A stretch of 42,093 bases of DNA from Myxococcales bacterium (GCA_025354825.1 JANXMC010000072.1:1-42093), one strand, 5' to 3'; positions 26,814 through 37,207 are shown, counted from the stretch's first letter. Made by a program: numbers and translations. The notes: a model not told the origin generated them from the letters alone.

Positions 26814-27782
26814 TCACGCGCTCGGAGCGCGTTTTCCGCTCAGCGCCTCGCGGGCTAGGTCGTCGAACGACATCCCTTCCACGCGGGCCACGTCGGCGTC
26901 GTCGTAAAGGCGCGTCATGAGCTCGGGGTGAACGCCGCCCACGCGCGCGATGGCGCTCCCGAAGAGCGCGCCCGTGGCGGGGTGGTTGAACATGTCTTGA
27001 AGCACCGTCATGAACTTCGCGAAGGGGCGCTTCACGCCGGGCTTGAGACTCAAAAGCTGAAACCGCTTAAAGGCCTCGCGAAGGCGCTCACCCGACGGAT
27101 CTACGCGCTCCATCGGGGTGAAGAACACGTCGCGAAAGAACGGCTGTGCGCGAAAGAGCAGATTGGCAAATATCCATGCCGCTTCGGCGCGCTGGGCGAG
27201 CGGCGGCGAGGGGCGCGCCGCGAGCTCACGCGAATAGGCCTCGGAGCCGTAGTGCTCGACCATGTGGTAATCCACGGCAATGTGGCGCGATTCGTCGCGG
27301 TTGATGAGGCGCATCGCCTTGGCGCTCATCGGATCATCCACGTAATCGTCGATCGATCGCAAAAGCGCGATATCCAAAATGAGCTCGCCCCCCGTGACGT
27401 ACGAATTGGCGACGTCGTCGGACAAATACGCGATAGCGCGTAGAAACGGCGGGACGAACTTCTCCAAGCTCGTATTCGTGCGGTACGTTCGATACCGATG
27501 AACGTCGTAGTAATCGGCGAGCATTTGCGCGACGTGGGAGTGCCGCACCTCGTCGCCCACGAAGGTATGGAAGATCTCTTTGAGCGTCGGATCCGCCACG
27601 CGGCGCTCCTGCTCCACGAACAGCGCCGCGGCGATGCGCTCGATACCGGCCATATCGGTAAAGAGCTGCACGATGGCCATCTCGTCGTCGCGCGACATCG
27701 GGCGCGGCGTGCCGCTGAAGTCGAGATCGGCCACTTGCCACTGGTCGCGTCGGCACATCGTCAGCATTCGCTCGAGGTCCAT
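26814..27782 (-). CDS. AurF-like diiron oxygenase / ferritin-like protein
   Basis: From MDLERML: ALFVEQERRVADPTLKEIFHTFVGDEVRHSHVAQMLADYYD and INRDESRHIAVDYHMVEHYG (ExxH-type iron ligands). ORF track start 28106 reads antisense into the neighbouring gene. Confidence 0.75.
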   Translation of the reverse strand: MDLERMLTMCRRDQWQVADLDFSGTPRPMSRDDEMAIVQLFTDMAGIERIAAALFVEQERRVADPTLKEIFHTFVGDEVRHSHVAQMLADYYDVHRYRTYRTNTSLEKFVPPFLRAIAYLSDDVANSYVTGGELILDIALLRSIDDYVDDPMSAKAMRLINRDESRHIAVDYHMVEHYGSEAYSRELAARPSPPLAQRAEAAWIFANLLFRAQPFFRDVFFTPMERVDPSGERLREAFKRFQLLSLKPGVKRPFAKFMTVLQDMFNHPATGALFGSAIARVGGVHPELMTRLYDDADVARVEGMSFDDLAREALSGKRAPSA

Positions 27783-27872
27783 GGGCGTGCTCGCCTCCGC
27801 GGCCGAAGACTGCCACGGCGTGCGGGTGGATTCGAGGCGGATGGTGCGGGGACGGAGTAACCTTCGGCGTCG

Positions 27873-30800
27873 ATGACTAGGCTTGCGGCGCGGCGGCTCC
27901 TGCTCCTCGCTTTCCGAGGCGTCGTGCTCGCAGTCTACGGGGTCGCGCCGATACTCGTGTTTCTCGCCGCGCGCGACGCAATTGCGCAGTCGACGGCGCA
28001 CAGCACGCCGTGGGAAATGCAGTGGGCGCCCCGCGGGCAGGCCCCCTCGAGCGGCGGCTGGAAGGCGACGGCGTCGACCTTCGCCCCGCACCCGCAGGCG
28101 GCGCACGACGCGCTATGGCTGCGGATGCATCTCCCAGCGACGCTGCCCGATCGCCCGGCGCTGCTGCTTCGAAGCGAAGGGCGCTTTCGCGCGCAGTGCG
28201 GCGACGAAGCGCTCACGTCGATTCGCGCGATCGAGCCCGACGAAGGGTATTTCCACGGGTGGGCGCCGTACATGCTGGGCGTGCCGGCGCGCTGCGTGGG
28301 GGGCGCCGTCACGTTCGAAGTGCTCGACGAAGATGCGGTCGCCGGCATTGCCGTGAAGCTCGGCGACGCCTCGGCGATGGAGACCACCCTCGTCCATCGC
28401 TACGTACCCCACGTCGCCATTGCGGCGATCGTCGTTCTCCTCGGTCTGCTCGTTCTCGGCGTGGGACTCATTCGAAAAGGGGGCCGCGAGTTCCTCGGCT
28501 TTGGCGCATTTCTCATTTCGGGCGGGGTTTACGTCTTCGTCCGGTCGCGCTTTCCGGGCTTCTTTTTCGGTTCGAAACCGTGGGCGTGGGATTCCGTCGA
28601 GCTTCTAACCCTGTATGCGATTCCGCCGCTCTATATCGTTTTTCACCGCGCGACCTTCGGCTCCGGACTACGAAATAGCCTCCGGGTCGTCGCCTGGGTC
28701 TCGGGGCTCTATTTCGCAGTGGCGGCAGCCATCGCGCTCACGGGCGCGATCCCCCTCGACCGCACGCTGTCGCCGTTTCAGTGCCTACTCACGCTGGTGC
28801 TGGTGGCCGTTCTCGCCGACGCGATTCGACTCACGGCGAAAGGCAACGCCGACGCGCGGCTCTTCATGGGCGGACTCGGGGCCGCGTGCCTCGTGTTTCT
28901 CGTGCAGGTGCTGGCCGATCTCGAAGCGCTCCCCGAGAGCATGGTCGACGTCGTTCGCGGGCTCCCCCTCGTCCCGATGGGGTTCTTCGTTCTCATCGTG
29001 TTTCTCGGCGCCATCGTCGTACGGCGAACGGTCGACGTGTACGACCTTTTGCAAGTCTACGCGCGGGATCTCGAGCGGCAAAACACGGCCCTCGCCGAAT
29101 CGAAGGTGGCCCTCGAAACGCAGTCCCACGAGCTCGACAAGAAGAATACCGAGCTCTCGCGCATCAATACCCTCAAAGACGAATTTCTCGCGAATACGTC
29201 CCACGAGCTTCGTACGCCGCTCAACGGCATCATCGGCCTCGCGGAATCGGTCTTCGAGACGACGCGCTCGCGCCTCGTCGCCTCGGAGCGGGCGCACCTT
29301 CGCATGATCATGATGAGCGGCAAGCGCCTCGCGACGCTCATCAACGACATCCTCGATTTTTCGAAGCTACGTCATAAATCAATCGAGCTTTCGCGCCGCG
29401 CCGTCGACGTTCACGGCGCGGTGGACGCGATCGTCGAGCTTTCGCGGCCGCTCGTCGGCGCACGCAGCGTGACCCTTTCGAACGACGTGCCGCAGTCGAT
29501 CGCCAAAGTCGCCGCCGACGAGAACCGCCTTCAGCAGATTCTCCATAACCTCGTGGCGAACGCCATCAAGTTCACCCACGCGGGCTCCGTTCGCATCGCG
29601 GCGACCCTCCAAGGTGACTCGGTACGCGTGACGGTGCGCGATACGGGAATTGGGATCGACGCGTCGAAGCTCGATCGCATCTTCGAGTCGTTCGAGCAGG
29701 CCGACGGGAGCACCGAACGGGAATACGGCGGGACCGGCCTCGGCCTCGCGATTACGAAGAAGCTCGTCGAGCTCCATGGCGGTCGTCTCGACGTCACCTC
29801 CGAAGTGGGCATTGGGTCGACGTTCTCCTTTACGCTTCCCCGCGCGACGGACGAAGCGGCGTCGGTCCCGGCGCCGGCGTTTCGCCCCGAGCCCGAGGAC
29901 GACGACGCGGGCGCACCGCTCTCGACGCGCGTGAGCGCCCTTCCGGTACCGCGACGTCGGTACCGCGTTCTCGCCGCCGACGACGATCCGGTGAATCTCG
30001 CAGTTCTGGGCGCGCAGTTGAAACAAGAGGGGTTCGACATCGTGCAGGCGGCCGACGGCTTCGAAGCGCTGGCGCGCCTCGACGGGCCTACCCGCTTCGA
30101 CGCACTGCTGCTCGACGTGATGATGCCGCGCATGTCGGGTTACGAAGTTTGTCGACGTGTTCGGCGAATCGCGGCGACGAAGGAGCTCCCCGTGCTCCTG
30201 CTCACGGCGAAGAACCAGCCCGACGACATCGTCGAAGGATTCGACGCCGGCGCGAACGACTATTTGACGAAGCCCTTCTCACGAAAAGAGCTTCTCGCGC
30301 GCGTGCAAACCCATATTTGGATGGCGCAGAAGAATACCGCTTTCGGCCGCTTCGTTCCGCGGGAGTTCTTGGACCTTCTCGGCAAGCGCGACGTGGCCGA
30401 CGTGCAGCGTGGCGACTGCGTTCTTCGAGATATGAGCGTCCTCTTTTCGGATATCCGTGGCTTCACGACGATGTCCGAGCAAATGGCACCGGACGAGACC
30501 TTTCGTTTTTTGAACCGCTGCCTCGAACGGATCGGCCCGCGGATTCGTGAGCACAACGGATTCATCGACAAGTACATCGGCGACTCGGTCATGGCACTGT
30601 TCCCCAACGACGCGACCGACGCCGTTTCTGCGGCGCTTGCGATCGCCCGCGAGATCGAGATCTACAGCGCGTCCCTCGTGAAGCTCGGGGGAAGCGCCAT
30701 GGCCGTGGGGACGGCGATTCACCGCGGCCCGCTCATGCTGGGGACGATTGGCGAGGAGCACCGCATCGAGGCGACGGTCATCGCGGACACGGTCAACGTC

Positions 30801-31211
30801 GCCTCGCGCCTCGAGGGGATCGCAAAGGCGCTGTCGGTCTCGGTGCTCATCAGCGAGGACATCGCCCGCGCCCATGCGCAGCCGTCCGAGCTCGGCCTGC
30901 GATCCCTCGGCCGCATTCGGGTCCGCGGACGTCTGCGCCCCATGGCCGTTTTCGAGGTGACCGCCGCGTGCACGGACGACGTTCGCAACGCACGCGTCAA
31001 AACGAAAGACGCATTTGCCGAAGCGCTCGCCGTTTACGAAAAAGCGGATTTCAGGCAGTCGGTGAAGCTCTGCGAGGCGCTCCTCACCGAAACGCCGAGC
31101 GACGGACCCGCTCGCTTTTTGCTGACGCAATCCCGCGAAATGGCGCGGAGCGTAATCCCCGATTCGTGGGACGGAACGCTCGACGTCGAGATGCGCGTCG
31201 AGACGCGCTAA
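27873..31211 (+). CDS. Hybrid signalling protein: 7TM region - histidine kinase - receiver - class III adenylate cyclase
   Basis: H-box FLANTSHELRTPLNGIIG, N box NLVANAIKFTH, G boxes GIGI/GTGLGLAI, receiver LLLDVMMPRMSG...LLTAK...KPF, cyclase VLFSDIRGFTTMSE, FIDKYIGDSVMALF, VIADTVNVASRLE. Confidence 0.92.
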   Translation: MTRLAARRLLLLAFRGVVLAVYGVAPILVFLAARDAIAQSTAHSTPWEMQWAPRGQAPSSGGWKATASTFAPHPQAAHDALWLRMHLPATLPDRPALLLRSEGRFRAQCGDEALTSIRAIEPDEGYFHGWAPYMLGVPARCVGGAVTFEVLDEDAVAGIAVKLGDASAMETTLVHRYVPHVAIAAIVVLLGLLVLGVGLIRKGGREFLGFGAFLISGGVYVFVRSRFPGFFFGSKPWAWDSVELLTLYAIPPLYIVFHRATFGSGLRNSLRVVAWVSGLYFAVAAAIALTGAIPLDRTLSPFQCLLTLVLVAVLADAIRLTAKGNADARLFMGGLGAACLVFLVQVLADLEALPESMVDVVRGLPLVPMGFFVLIVFLGAIVVRRTVDVYDLLQVYARDLERQNTALAESKVALETQSHELDKKNTELSRINTLKDEFLANTSHELRTPLNGIIGLAESVFETTRSRLVASERAHLRMIMMSGKRLATLINDILDFSKLRHKSIELSRRAVDVHGAVDAIVELSRPLVGARSVTLSNDVPQSIAKVAADENRLQQILHNLVANAIKFTHAGSVRIAATLQGDSVRVTVRDTGIGIDASKLDRIFESFEQADGSTEREYGGTGLGLAITKKLVELHGGRLDVTSEVGIGSTFSFTLPRATDEAASVPAPAFRPEPEDDDAGAPLSTRVSALPVPRRRYRVLAADDDPVNLAVLGAQLKQEGFDIVQAADGFEALARLDGPTRFDALLLDVMMPRMSGYEVCRRVRRIAATKELPVLLLTAKNQPDDIVEGFDAGANDYLTKPFSRKELLARVQTHIWMAQKNTAFGRFVPREFLDLLGKRDVADVQRGDCVLRDMSVLFSDIRGFTTMSEQMAPDETFRFLNRCLERIGPRIREHNGFIDKYIGDSVMALFPNDATDAVSAALAIAREIEIYSASLVKLGGSAMAVGTAIHRGPLMLGTIGEEHRIEATVIADTVNVASRLEGIAKALSVSVLISEDIARAHAQPSELGLRSLGRIRVRGRLRPMAVFEVTAACTDDVRNARVKTKDAFAEALAVYEKADFRQSVKLCEALLTETPSDGPARFLLTQSREMARSVIPDSWDGTLDVEMRVETR

Positions 31212-31264
31212 AGACCCACACGCAACGCCCGTTCGCCGGCGCGGGGGCCGCATACTTTGAAGAG

Positions 31265-33871
31265 ATGCGATCCAATCGCCTTATCTCGGTTGCCCTTATG
31301 TCGTCGGTTCTCGCGCTCTTCGGTGCGCTCGGGCCGTCGTGCGAAGACGACGACGTGCGCGCCACGCGCGCGACCTACGCGGGGCCCGAATCGGCCGTGC
31401 TCACGGCCAACGGCGCGCGCGTGAAGCTCGATTTGCGCCGCTTCCGAATGCAAATCGAGACTACGGCGGGAAAGCTTCTTCTCGATACGTTGACCGAAGA
31501 TCCAAAGGTCGAAGGCGACGACGTGCACGCCTACGGCGCTCTCGCGACGACCCACAATGAAACCGAGATTCGCGCCACCGCCATCGAGGGGTACGACCAC
31601 CTCTCGTCGACAGAATCGCCGTGGATTCATGGGTGGAGCGTGGCGAGCGCGGCCCTCACCGACGCCTCGGCGAAGGTCGACCTCTTCGACGCGCGCACGC
31701 CGACCGTCACCCTGCATCTCTCGATTGCGCTTTCCGACCGTGAAGTGAAAGTCGACGCCACCGTCGACGACGCACGCCCGGCTCCGCCGCCAAACGCCGA
31801 CCCGCCGGCGAATCCACCGCTCAATATGGTCGGTCAGTCGTTTCATCTCACGCCCAACGAGCACTTTTTCGGCCTCGGCGAACGCGAAGGGTCGGTCGAT
31901 CACCGTGGCCGACACTACGAGTGCTGGACGGAAGAAGGAGGCCTCGGGGGCGGAGAGAGCACGCCGCCGGGCCCCACGAATCCCACGCCCAACGGCCCGG
32001 GGATGACCCACCTGCCAATTCCCTTTTTCATTTCGACGTTGGGCTACGGGCTATGGCTCGACACGTCTTACCGCACGGGGTTCTCCCTCGGCGCCGATAC
32101 CGAAGACGCCTTTCGCATCTATTCGAACGAAGCGGCGCTCCACTACCGCGTCCTCGTCCACGACGATCCGATGGAGACGATTGCCCACTTCACGTCGCTC
32201 ACCGGGCGCCCGCCGCTCCCCGCGCCGTGGGTCTTCGGGCCCCGGCGTCGCGTCGACATGGGGACGATGGTCGCAGGAATCCCCGAAGCCGACGCCCTGC
32301 GTGTGCATCACGTGCCGACGACGATGGCCGACGACACCACGCATTTTCTGCCCAATGCCGAACAGGTGGGGCGCGAGGCTGCGCTCTCGGCGTGGACTAC
32401 CAAGCTTCACAATCTCGGCTACAAGCCTATCGCCTATTTTAATTCGTACGTCTCGGCGACGCTGCCGAACGCGGCGGCTCTCCTCGCCTACGGGCGAGCG
32501 CACGACCTCTTCGTGCGCCTCGACGACGGCTCCGAGTTTCTCACGTATATGATTTCCGGCGGCGGCCAAGAGGTCGCCACAATCGATCTCACGAACCCCG
32601 CGGGCGTGACCTGGTTCGAGTCACTTCTCAAAGGCGCTCTCGACCTCGGATACGACGGATGGATGCTCGATTTTGGGGAGTATTTGCCCGTACGCGCGAA
32701 GCTTCACGACGGTACGAGCGGCTACGAAGCGCACAACCGCTTCCCGGTGATCTACCAAAAAGCGACCTTCGATTACATGAAACGCGTTCGCGGGGACGAC
32801 TTCATGTTCTTCGCGCGAAGTGGGTATACGGGCACGCAGTCGTTCACCCCGGTCGTCTGGTCGGGCGATCCGTCGGCAAGCTTCGACGATGCACGCGGGC
32901 TTCCGGCGCAGGTGCGCGCGGGGATCAACGCGGGGATTTCGGGTATTCCCTTTTGGGGGAGCGACATCAGCGGGTTCACCTGTTTGCACGATGCGCCGGC
33001 GGATAAAGAGGTTTACCTGCGTTGGGCAGAATTCGGCGCGCTCTCGACGGACATGCACGACGAGAACGCGTGCGCGGGGGCGCACCCCGGCTCGCCGCCC
33101 AAGTGGACGCTGTGGAGCGACACCGAAACGACGGCGGTCTATGGCAAATACGCGCAGCTCCACACGCGGCTCTTCCCCTATTTGTACGCGGCGGCGAAGC
33201 ACGCAACGGAGACGGGCGCCCCCGTGATGCGCCATCCGATCCTCGTGCATCCTGGTGAGGCCGAGGCGCTCGCCGTGCGCGAGGACTACTACTTTGGCGA
33301 CGCGCTCTACGTGGCGCCCGTCGTGCGGCGAAACGACCGCACGCGCGACGTGTGGCTCCCGCCGGGCGAGTGGCTGGACTTCTGGACGCTCGCGCCGTTG
33401 CACGGCGGCGCGCATGTCACGCGCGAGGCGCCGCTCGATACGCTACCGCTGTTTTTGCGGGCGGGGCAGCTCGTTACGATGCTGGATCCCGACGTCGAAA
33501 CCCTCGCGGCGGCACCTTCGGCCGATGTCGTGGGGATGGCCGAGCGCGACGGCGTGCTCGATGTCCGCGCGCTTCTCGTGGGCGATGCAGACGCCGCCAC
33601 GGCGAAGGCGCAGACGGCGCTCGTCGACGGCACGCAACTGGGCATTGTGCGCTCGGGCGCGGTGACCGACCTGTCTGCCGATGTGCCGTTGGCCGCTTCG
33701 GAGGGCGACCTCGCAACCTGCGCGCGCTGCGTGCGAACCGATCCGGCCCCCGGCGGCGGCACCCGCGTGCGCCTTTCGGCGACGGGTGCGGCGACCGCCG
33801 CGGGAATTGCAATTACGAGCGCGCGCGCGTCATCCCCCGTCAGGGTGCGGTGGGACGTCGTCGTTCGGTAG
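31265..33871 (+). CDS. GH31 family alpha-glycosidase, secreted/lipoprotein-like
   Basis: From MRSNRLISVALM: FFGLGEREGSVDHRG, DLGYDGWMLDFGEYLP (catalytic Asp context), FMFFARSGYTGTQSFTPVVWSGD, GISGIPFWGSDISGF, DALYVAPVV. Confidence 0.88.
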   Translation: MRSNRLISVALMSSVLALFGALGPSCEDDDVRATRATYAGPESAVLTANGARVKLDLRRFRMQIETTAGKLLLDTLTEDPKVEGDDVHAYGALATTHNETEIRATAIEGYDHLSSTESPWIHGWSVASAALTDASAKVDLFDARTPTVTLHLSIALSDREVKVDATVDDARPAPPPNADPPANPPLNMVGQSFHLTPNEHFFGLGEREGSVDHRGRHYECWTEEGGLGGGESTPPGPTNPTPNGPGMTHLPIPFFISTLGYGLWLDTSYRTGFSLGADTEDAFRIYSNEAALHYRVLVHDDPMETIAHFTSLTGRPPLPAPWVFGPRRRVDMGTMVAGIPEADALRVHHVPTTMADDTTHFLPNAEQVGREAALSAWTTKLHNLGYKPIAYFNSYVSATLPNAAALLAYGRAHDLFVRLDDGSEFLTYMISGGGQEVATIDLTNPAGVTWFESLLKGALDLGYDGWMLDFGEYLPVRAKLHDGTSGYEAHNRFPVIYQKATFDYMKRVRGDDFMFFARSGYTGTQSFTPVVWSGDPSASFDDARGLPAQVRAGINAGISGIPFWGSDISGFTCLHDAPADKEVYLRWAEFGALSTDMHDENACAGAHPGSPPKWTLWSDTETTAVYGKYAQLHTRLFPYLYAAAKHATETGAPVMRHPILVHPGEAEALAVREDYYFGDALYVAPVVRRNDRTRDVWLPPGEWLDFWTLAPLHGGAHVTREAPLDTLPLFLRAGQLVTMLDPDVETLAAAPSADVVGMAERDGVLDVRALLVGDADAATAKAQTALVDGTQLGIVRSGAVTDLSADVPLAASEGDLATCARCVRTDPAPGGGTRVRLSATGAATAAGIAITSARASSPVRVRWDVVVR

Positions 33872-36770
33872 CCTTGCCCGGCGGGAGCGCCCTTGCGGCC
33901 TTGAGCATCGGCGCGAGGAACTGCCCCGTGTACGACGCTTTCACCTTCGCGACCTGCTCCGGCGTCCCCTCCGCGATCACGCGGCCGCCGCCATTTCCCC
34001 CTTCGGGCCCCATGTCGACGATCCAGTCCGCGCACCGAATGACGTCGGTGTTGTGCTCGATGACGACGACGCTGTTGCCGCTTTCGACGAGCTTTCGCAA
34101 CACGATGAGCAGCTTGCGAATGTCTTCGAAGTGAAGCCCCGTCGTCGGCTCGTCGAGGACGTAGAGCGTTCTCCCCGTCTGCGATTTCGCAAGCTCGCGA
34201 CTGAGCTTCACGCGCTGCGCCTCGCCGCCGCTGAGGGTCGTCGCGGGCTGCCCTATTTTCATATACCCGAGACCGACCTCGACCAGCGTCTCGAGGATTC
34301 GGCGCAACGGCGTATGGGCTTTCCACAGCTCGAGGCATTCGTCGACGCTGGTATCGAGAATGTCGGCAATCGATTTATCGCGATACCGAACTTCGAGCGT
34401 CTGCGCGTTGTACCGCTTCCCTTGGCAAATATCGCAGGGGACATACACGTCCGCGAGAAAATGCATCTCGACCTTCACGACGCCGTCGCCCTTGCACGCT
34501 TCGCAGCGGCCGCCCTTCACGTTAAAGCTGAATCGCCCTGCGTCGAAGCCACGCGCGCGTGAATCGGGCAGCTGCGCGAACGCCTCGCGGATGATGTCGA
34601 ACGCCTTCGTGTACGTGCCCGGGTTGGACCTAGGCGTGCGCCCAATGGCCTTTTGATCGATGGCAATCACCTTGTCGAGCGCTTCCAATCCCGTGAGCGC
34701 GCGGTGGGCGCCGACTTCGCCCTCGGCGCGGTTCAGCGCGTTGGCGCAGGCCGGAAGCAGAATGCCACTTACGAGAGAGCTCTTCCCGGCGCCGCTCACA
34801 CCGGTCACCGCCGTAAAAACGCCGAGAGGAATCTTCACGTCGACGTCTTTCAAGTTGTGCTCGGTCGCCCCTTCCACCGTGAGAAACGCCCGCGGCGCGC
34901 GCCGTTCGGTTGGCGTCGGGATGCGCACGCGGCCCGACAAATAGGCCCCCGTGAGGCTCTCGCGGCACTCTTCGAGGCCCTCTGGCGTGCCGCTGTAAAT
35001 CACCTTGCCGCCGAGATGCCCCGCGCCCGGGCCGAAGTCGACGACGTGATCCGCCGCGCGCACGGTCTCTTCGTCGTGCTCGACGACGACGACCGTATTC
35101 CCCAAATCGCGCAGGTGGCGCAGCGTCGCGATGAGCCGCTGGTTGTCGCGCGGGTGGAGGCCGATGCTCGGCTCGTCGAGCACGTACATGACGCCCGACA
35201 GCTCGCTCCCGAGTTGGCTCGCGAGACGAATACGCTGCGCCTCACCGCCGCTCAAGCTTTGAGCGCCGCGCTCGAGAGAGAGATACTCGAGGCCGACATC
35301 GAGAAGAAACCGGAGGCGGCTCGTAATTTCGATGAGCGCCCCCGCGCAGATCGTCTTTTGGCTGGGTGAGAGCTTGATCGCCATGAAGTGCGAATGGGAC
35401 TCCTTCACCGTGCTTCGCGTCACGTCCGATATCGATTTTCCGTCGACGAAGACGTTGAGGCTCTCGACGCGAAGGCGCTTCGCATCGCAGGCGTCGCACG
35501 CCTGATCGCGAAAGAACTTTCGGTACTGCTCGCGCATCGCGTCCGAGCTCGTATCGTGGAAGAGTCGAACCAAGTTGGGAATCACCCCTTCGAACTTCAT
35601 GTCCCACGTGCCGTGGCTGGTGCTCCCCTCTTTGCCCCAACTCACAGCGACCTTTTTCCCCTCGAGGCCGTGAAGCACGAGCTCTTGCTTCGCCTTTCCG
35701 AGCTTCTTCCACGGCGTGTCGAGGTTCACTTTGCAGGCGCGGGCGACGGCATCGATGATGCGGAACGTCCACCCCTCGCCCCGCGCCATCGACGCGGCCC
35801 ACGGCGCGATGGCGCCGCCGCGAATCGACAGCGACTCGTCGGGGACGACGAGGCCGGGGACGACCTCGGCGCGCGTTCCCAGGCCATTGCACGCGGGGCA
35901 CATGCCGAGCGGGCTGTTGAACGAAAAGCTCTGGGGCGTGAGCTCGGGGAAGCTCTTACCGCAACACGCACGCGCCTCGCTGAACACCAGCGGAGCGCCG
36001 CCGTCTTGCAAAACGCGCATCTCCCCCTTCCCTTCGCGGAGCGCCGTTTCGACGCTCTCGACGATGCGGCCACGATCGCGCGCTTTGATGACGACGCGAT
36101 CGATGACGACTTCGAGCGTGTGCTTTTTGTTCTTGTCGAGCGTTGGCAGCGAATCGAGATCGAACACGTCTCCGTCGATCGCGACGCGCAAAAAGCCGCG
36201 CTGCGCGAGCTCGGCGAACAGCTCTTTGTGCTCGCCTTTGCGGTGCGTCACGAGGGGCGCGAGCAGCGTCGCCTTCGTCCCCTCGGGCAGCGTTAGAACT
36301 TCGCGTGCGACCTCTTCTGCGCTTCGCGCACGAACAGCCTTGCCGCACGTGGGGCAGCGCTGCTCGCCTGCGCGTGCATAGAGCACGCGGAGGTAGTCGT
36401 ACACTTCGGTGATTGTCCCGACAGTCGATCGTGGATTGCCCGAAGCGCTCTTTTGCTCAATCGCAATCGTCGGCGATAGGCCACGAAGGTGGTCGACTTT
36501 CGGGCGCTCCATTTGCCCCAAGAACTGCCGCGCATAGGAGCTGAGAGTCTCTACGTAACGGCGCTGCCCTTCCGCGTAGAGCGTGTCGAAAGCGAGGCTC
36601 GATTTCCCCGAGCCGCTCACGCCCGTGAAGACGACGAGCTTCCGTTTTGGGATATCGAGGCGATCGACATCGAGATTGTGCTCGCGCGCTCCGACAATTT
36701 GAATCGAATCGGGCTCGCGAGCGGCTTCGCGGAGGGCGCTCTTTGCGGACTTCGACGAGGGGATACGCGT
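33840..36770 (-). CDS. uvrA: Excinuclease ABC subunit A
   Basis: FTGVSGSGKSSLAFDTLYAEGQRRYVETLSSYARQFLGQMERP, CPTCG zinc module, LSGGEAQRIRLASQLGSELSGVMYVLDEPSIGLHPRD, VTGVSGAGKSSLVSGIL, LYVLDEPTTGLHFEDI. Confidence 0.97.
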   Translation of the reverse strand, partial: TRIPSSKSAKSALREAAREPDSIQIVGAREHNLDVDRLDIPKRKLVVFTGVSGSGKSSLAFDTLYAEGQRRYVETLSSYARQFLGQMERPKVDHLRGLSPTIAIEQKSASGNPRSTVGTITEVYDYLRVLYARAGEQRCPTCGKAVRARSAEEVAREVLTLPEGTKATLLAPLVTHRKGEHKELFAELAQRGFLRVAIDGDVFDLDSLPTLDKNKKHTLEVVIDRVVIKARDRGRIVESVETALREGKGEMRVLQDGGAPLVFSEARACCGKSFPELTPQSFSFNSPLGMCPACNGLGTRAEVVPGLVVPDESLSIRGGAIAPWAASMARGEGWTFRIIDAVARACKVNLDTPWKKLGKAKQELVLHGLEGKKVAVSWGKEGSTSHGTWDMKFEGVIPNLVRLFHDTSSDAMREQYRKFFRDQACDACDAKRLRVESLNVFVDGKSISDVTRSTVKESHSHFMAIKLSPSQKTICAGALIEITSRLRFLLDVGLEYLSLERGAQSLSGGEAQRIRLASQLGSELSGVMYVLDEPSIGLHPRDNQRLIATLRHLRDLGNTVVVVEHDEETVRAADHVVDFGPGAGHLGGKVIYSGTPEGLEECRESLTGAYLSGRVRIPTPTERRAPRAFLTVEGATEHNLKDVDVKIPLGVFTAVTGVSGAGKSSLVSGILLPACANALNRAEGEVGAHRALTGLEALDKVIAIDQKAIGRTPRSNPGTYTKAFDIIREAFAQLPDSRARGFDAGRFSFNVKGGRCEACKGDGVVKVEMHFLADVYVPCDICQGKRYNAQTLEVRYRDKSIADILDTSVDECLELWKAHTPLRRILETLVEVGLGYMKIGQPATTLSGGEAQRVKLSRELAKSQTGRTLYVLDEPTTGLHFEDIRKLLIVLRKLVESGNSVVVIEHNTDVIRCADWIVDMGPEGGNGGGRVIAEGTPEQVAKVKASYTGQFLAPMLKAARALPPGKATERRRPTAP

Positions 36771-36856
36771 CATGGCAGCGGGGGGTTTTACTACACGTAC
36801 GTTCAGATGACGAGGGGCGGAATGCGGATGGCACGGAGCTCGCTCGTCCAATCCCC

Positions 36857-37207
36857 ATGACCTCGCGTGGGCGAATGTCCAAACCGATGAATCTCGACGC
36901 GCCGACCCAGGCCGCGCGAGTGGCGCGTGCGCGCCAGATGGGCAAAAAGGGCGAGTCGCGCAAGATGCTCGTGGCCCTTCGCGAGGCCTGCGTGCGCGAC
37001 GAAGGGGCCGCGTGGCTCTGGACGCTCTACGGCGCGCGCCTCGCCGAAAATGGGCGTCTCAGTGACGCCGAGCACGCGCTGCGTCACGCGCTCTGGCTGC
37101 GTCGGACGTCGGGCGACGCACCTCGCGTGCGCACCACTCAAGCGTTGATCGACGAGCTGGGGACGAGGGATTCATCCCACCTTCGCACGAGTCAATTTCA
37201 GTTTTGA
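36857..37207 (+). CDS. Small TPR-like protein
   Basis: MTSRGRMSKPMNLDAPTQAARVARARQMGKKGESRKMLVALREACVRDEGAAWLWTLYGARLAENGRLSDAEHALRHALWLRR; ORF track start at 36647 overlaps uvrA. Confidence 0.6.
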   Translation: MTSRGRMSKPMNLDAPTQAARVARARQMGKKGESRKMLVALREACVRDEGAAWLWTLYGARLAENGRLSDAEHALRHALWLRRTSGDAPRVRTTQALIDELGTRDSSHLRTSQFQF

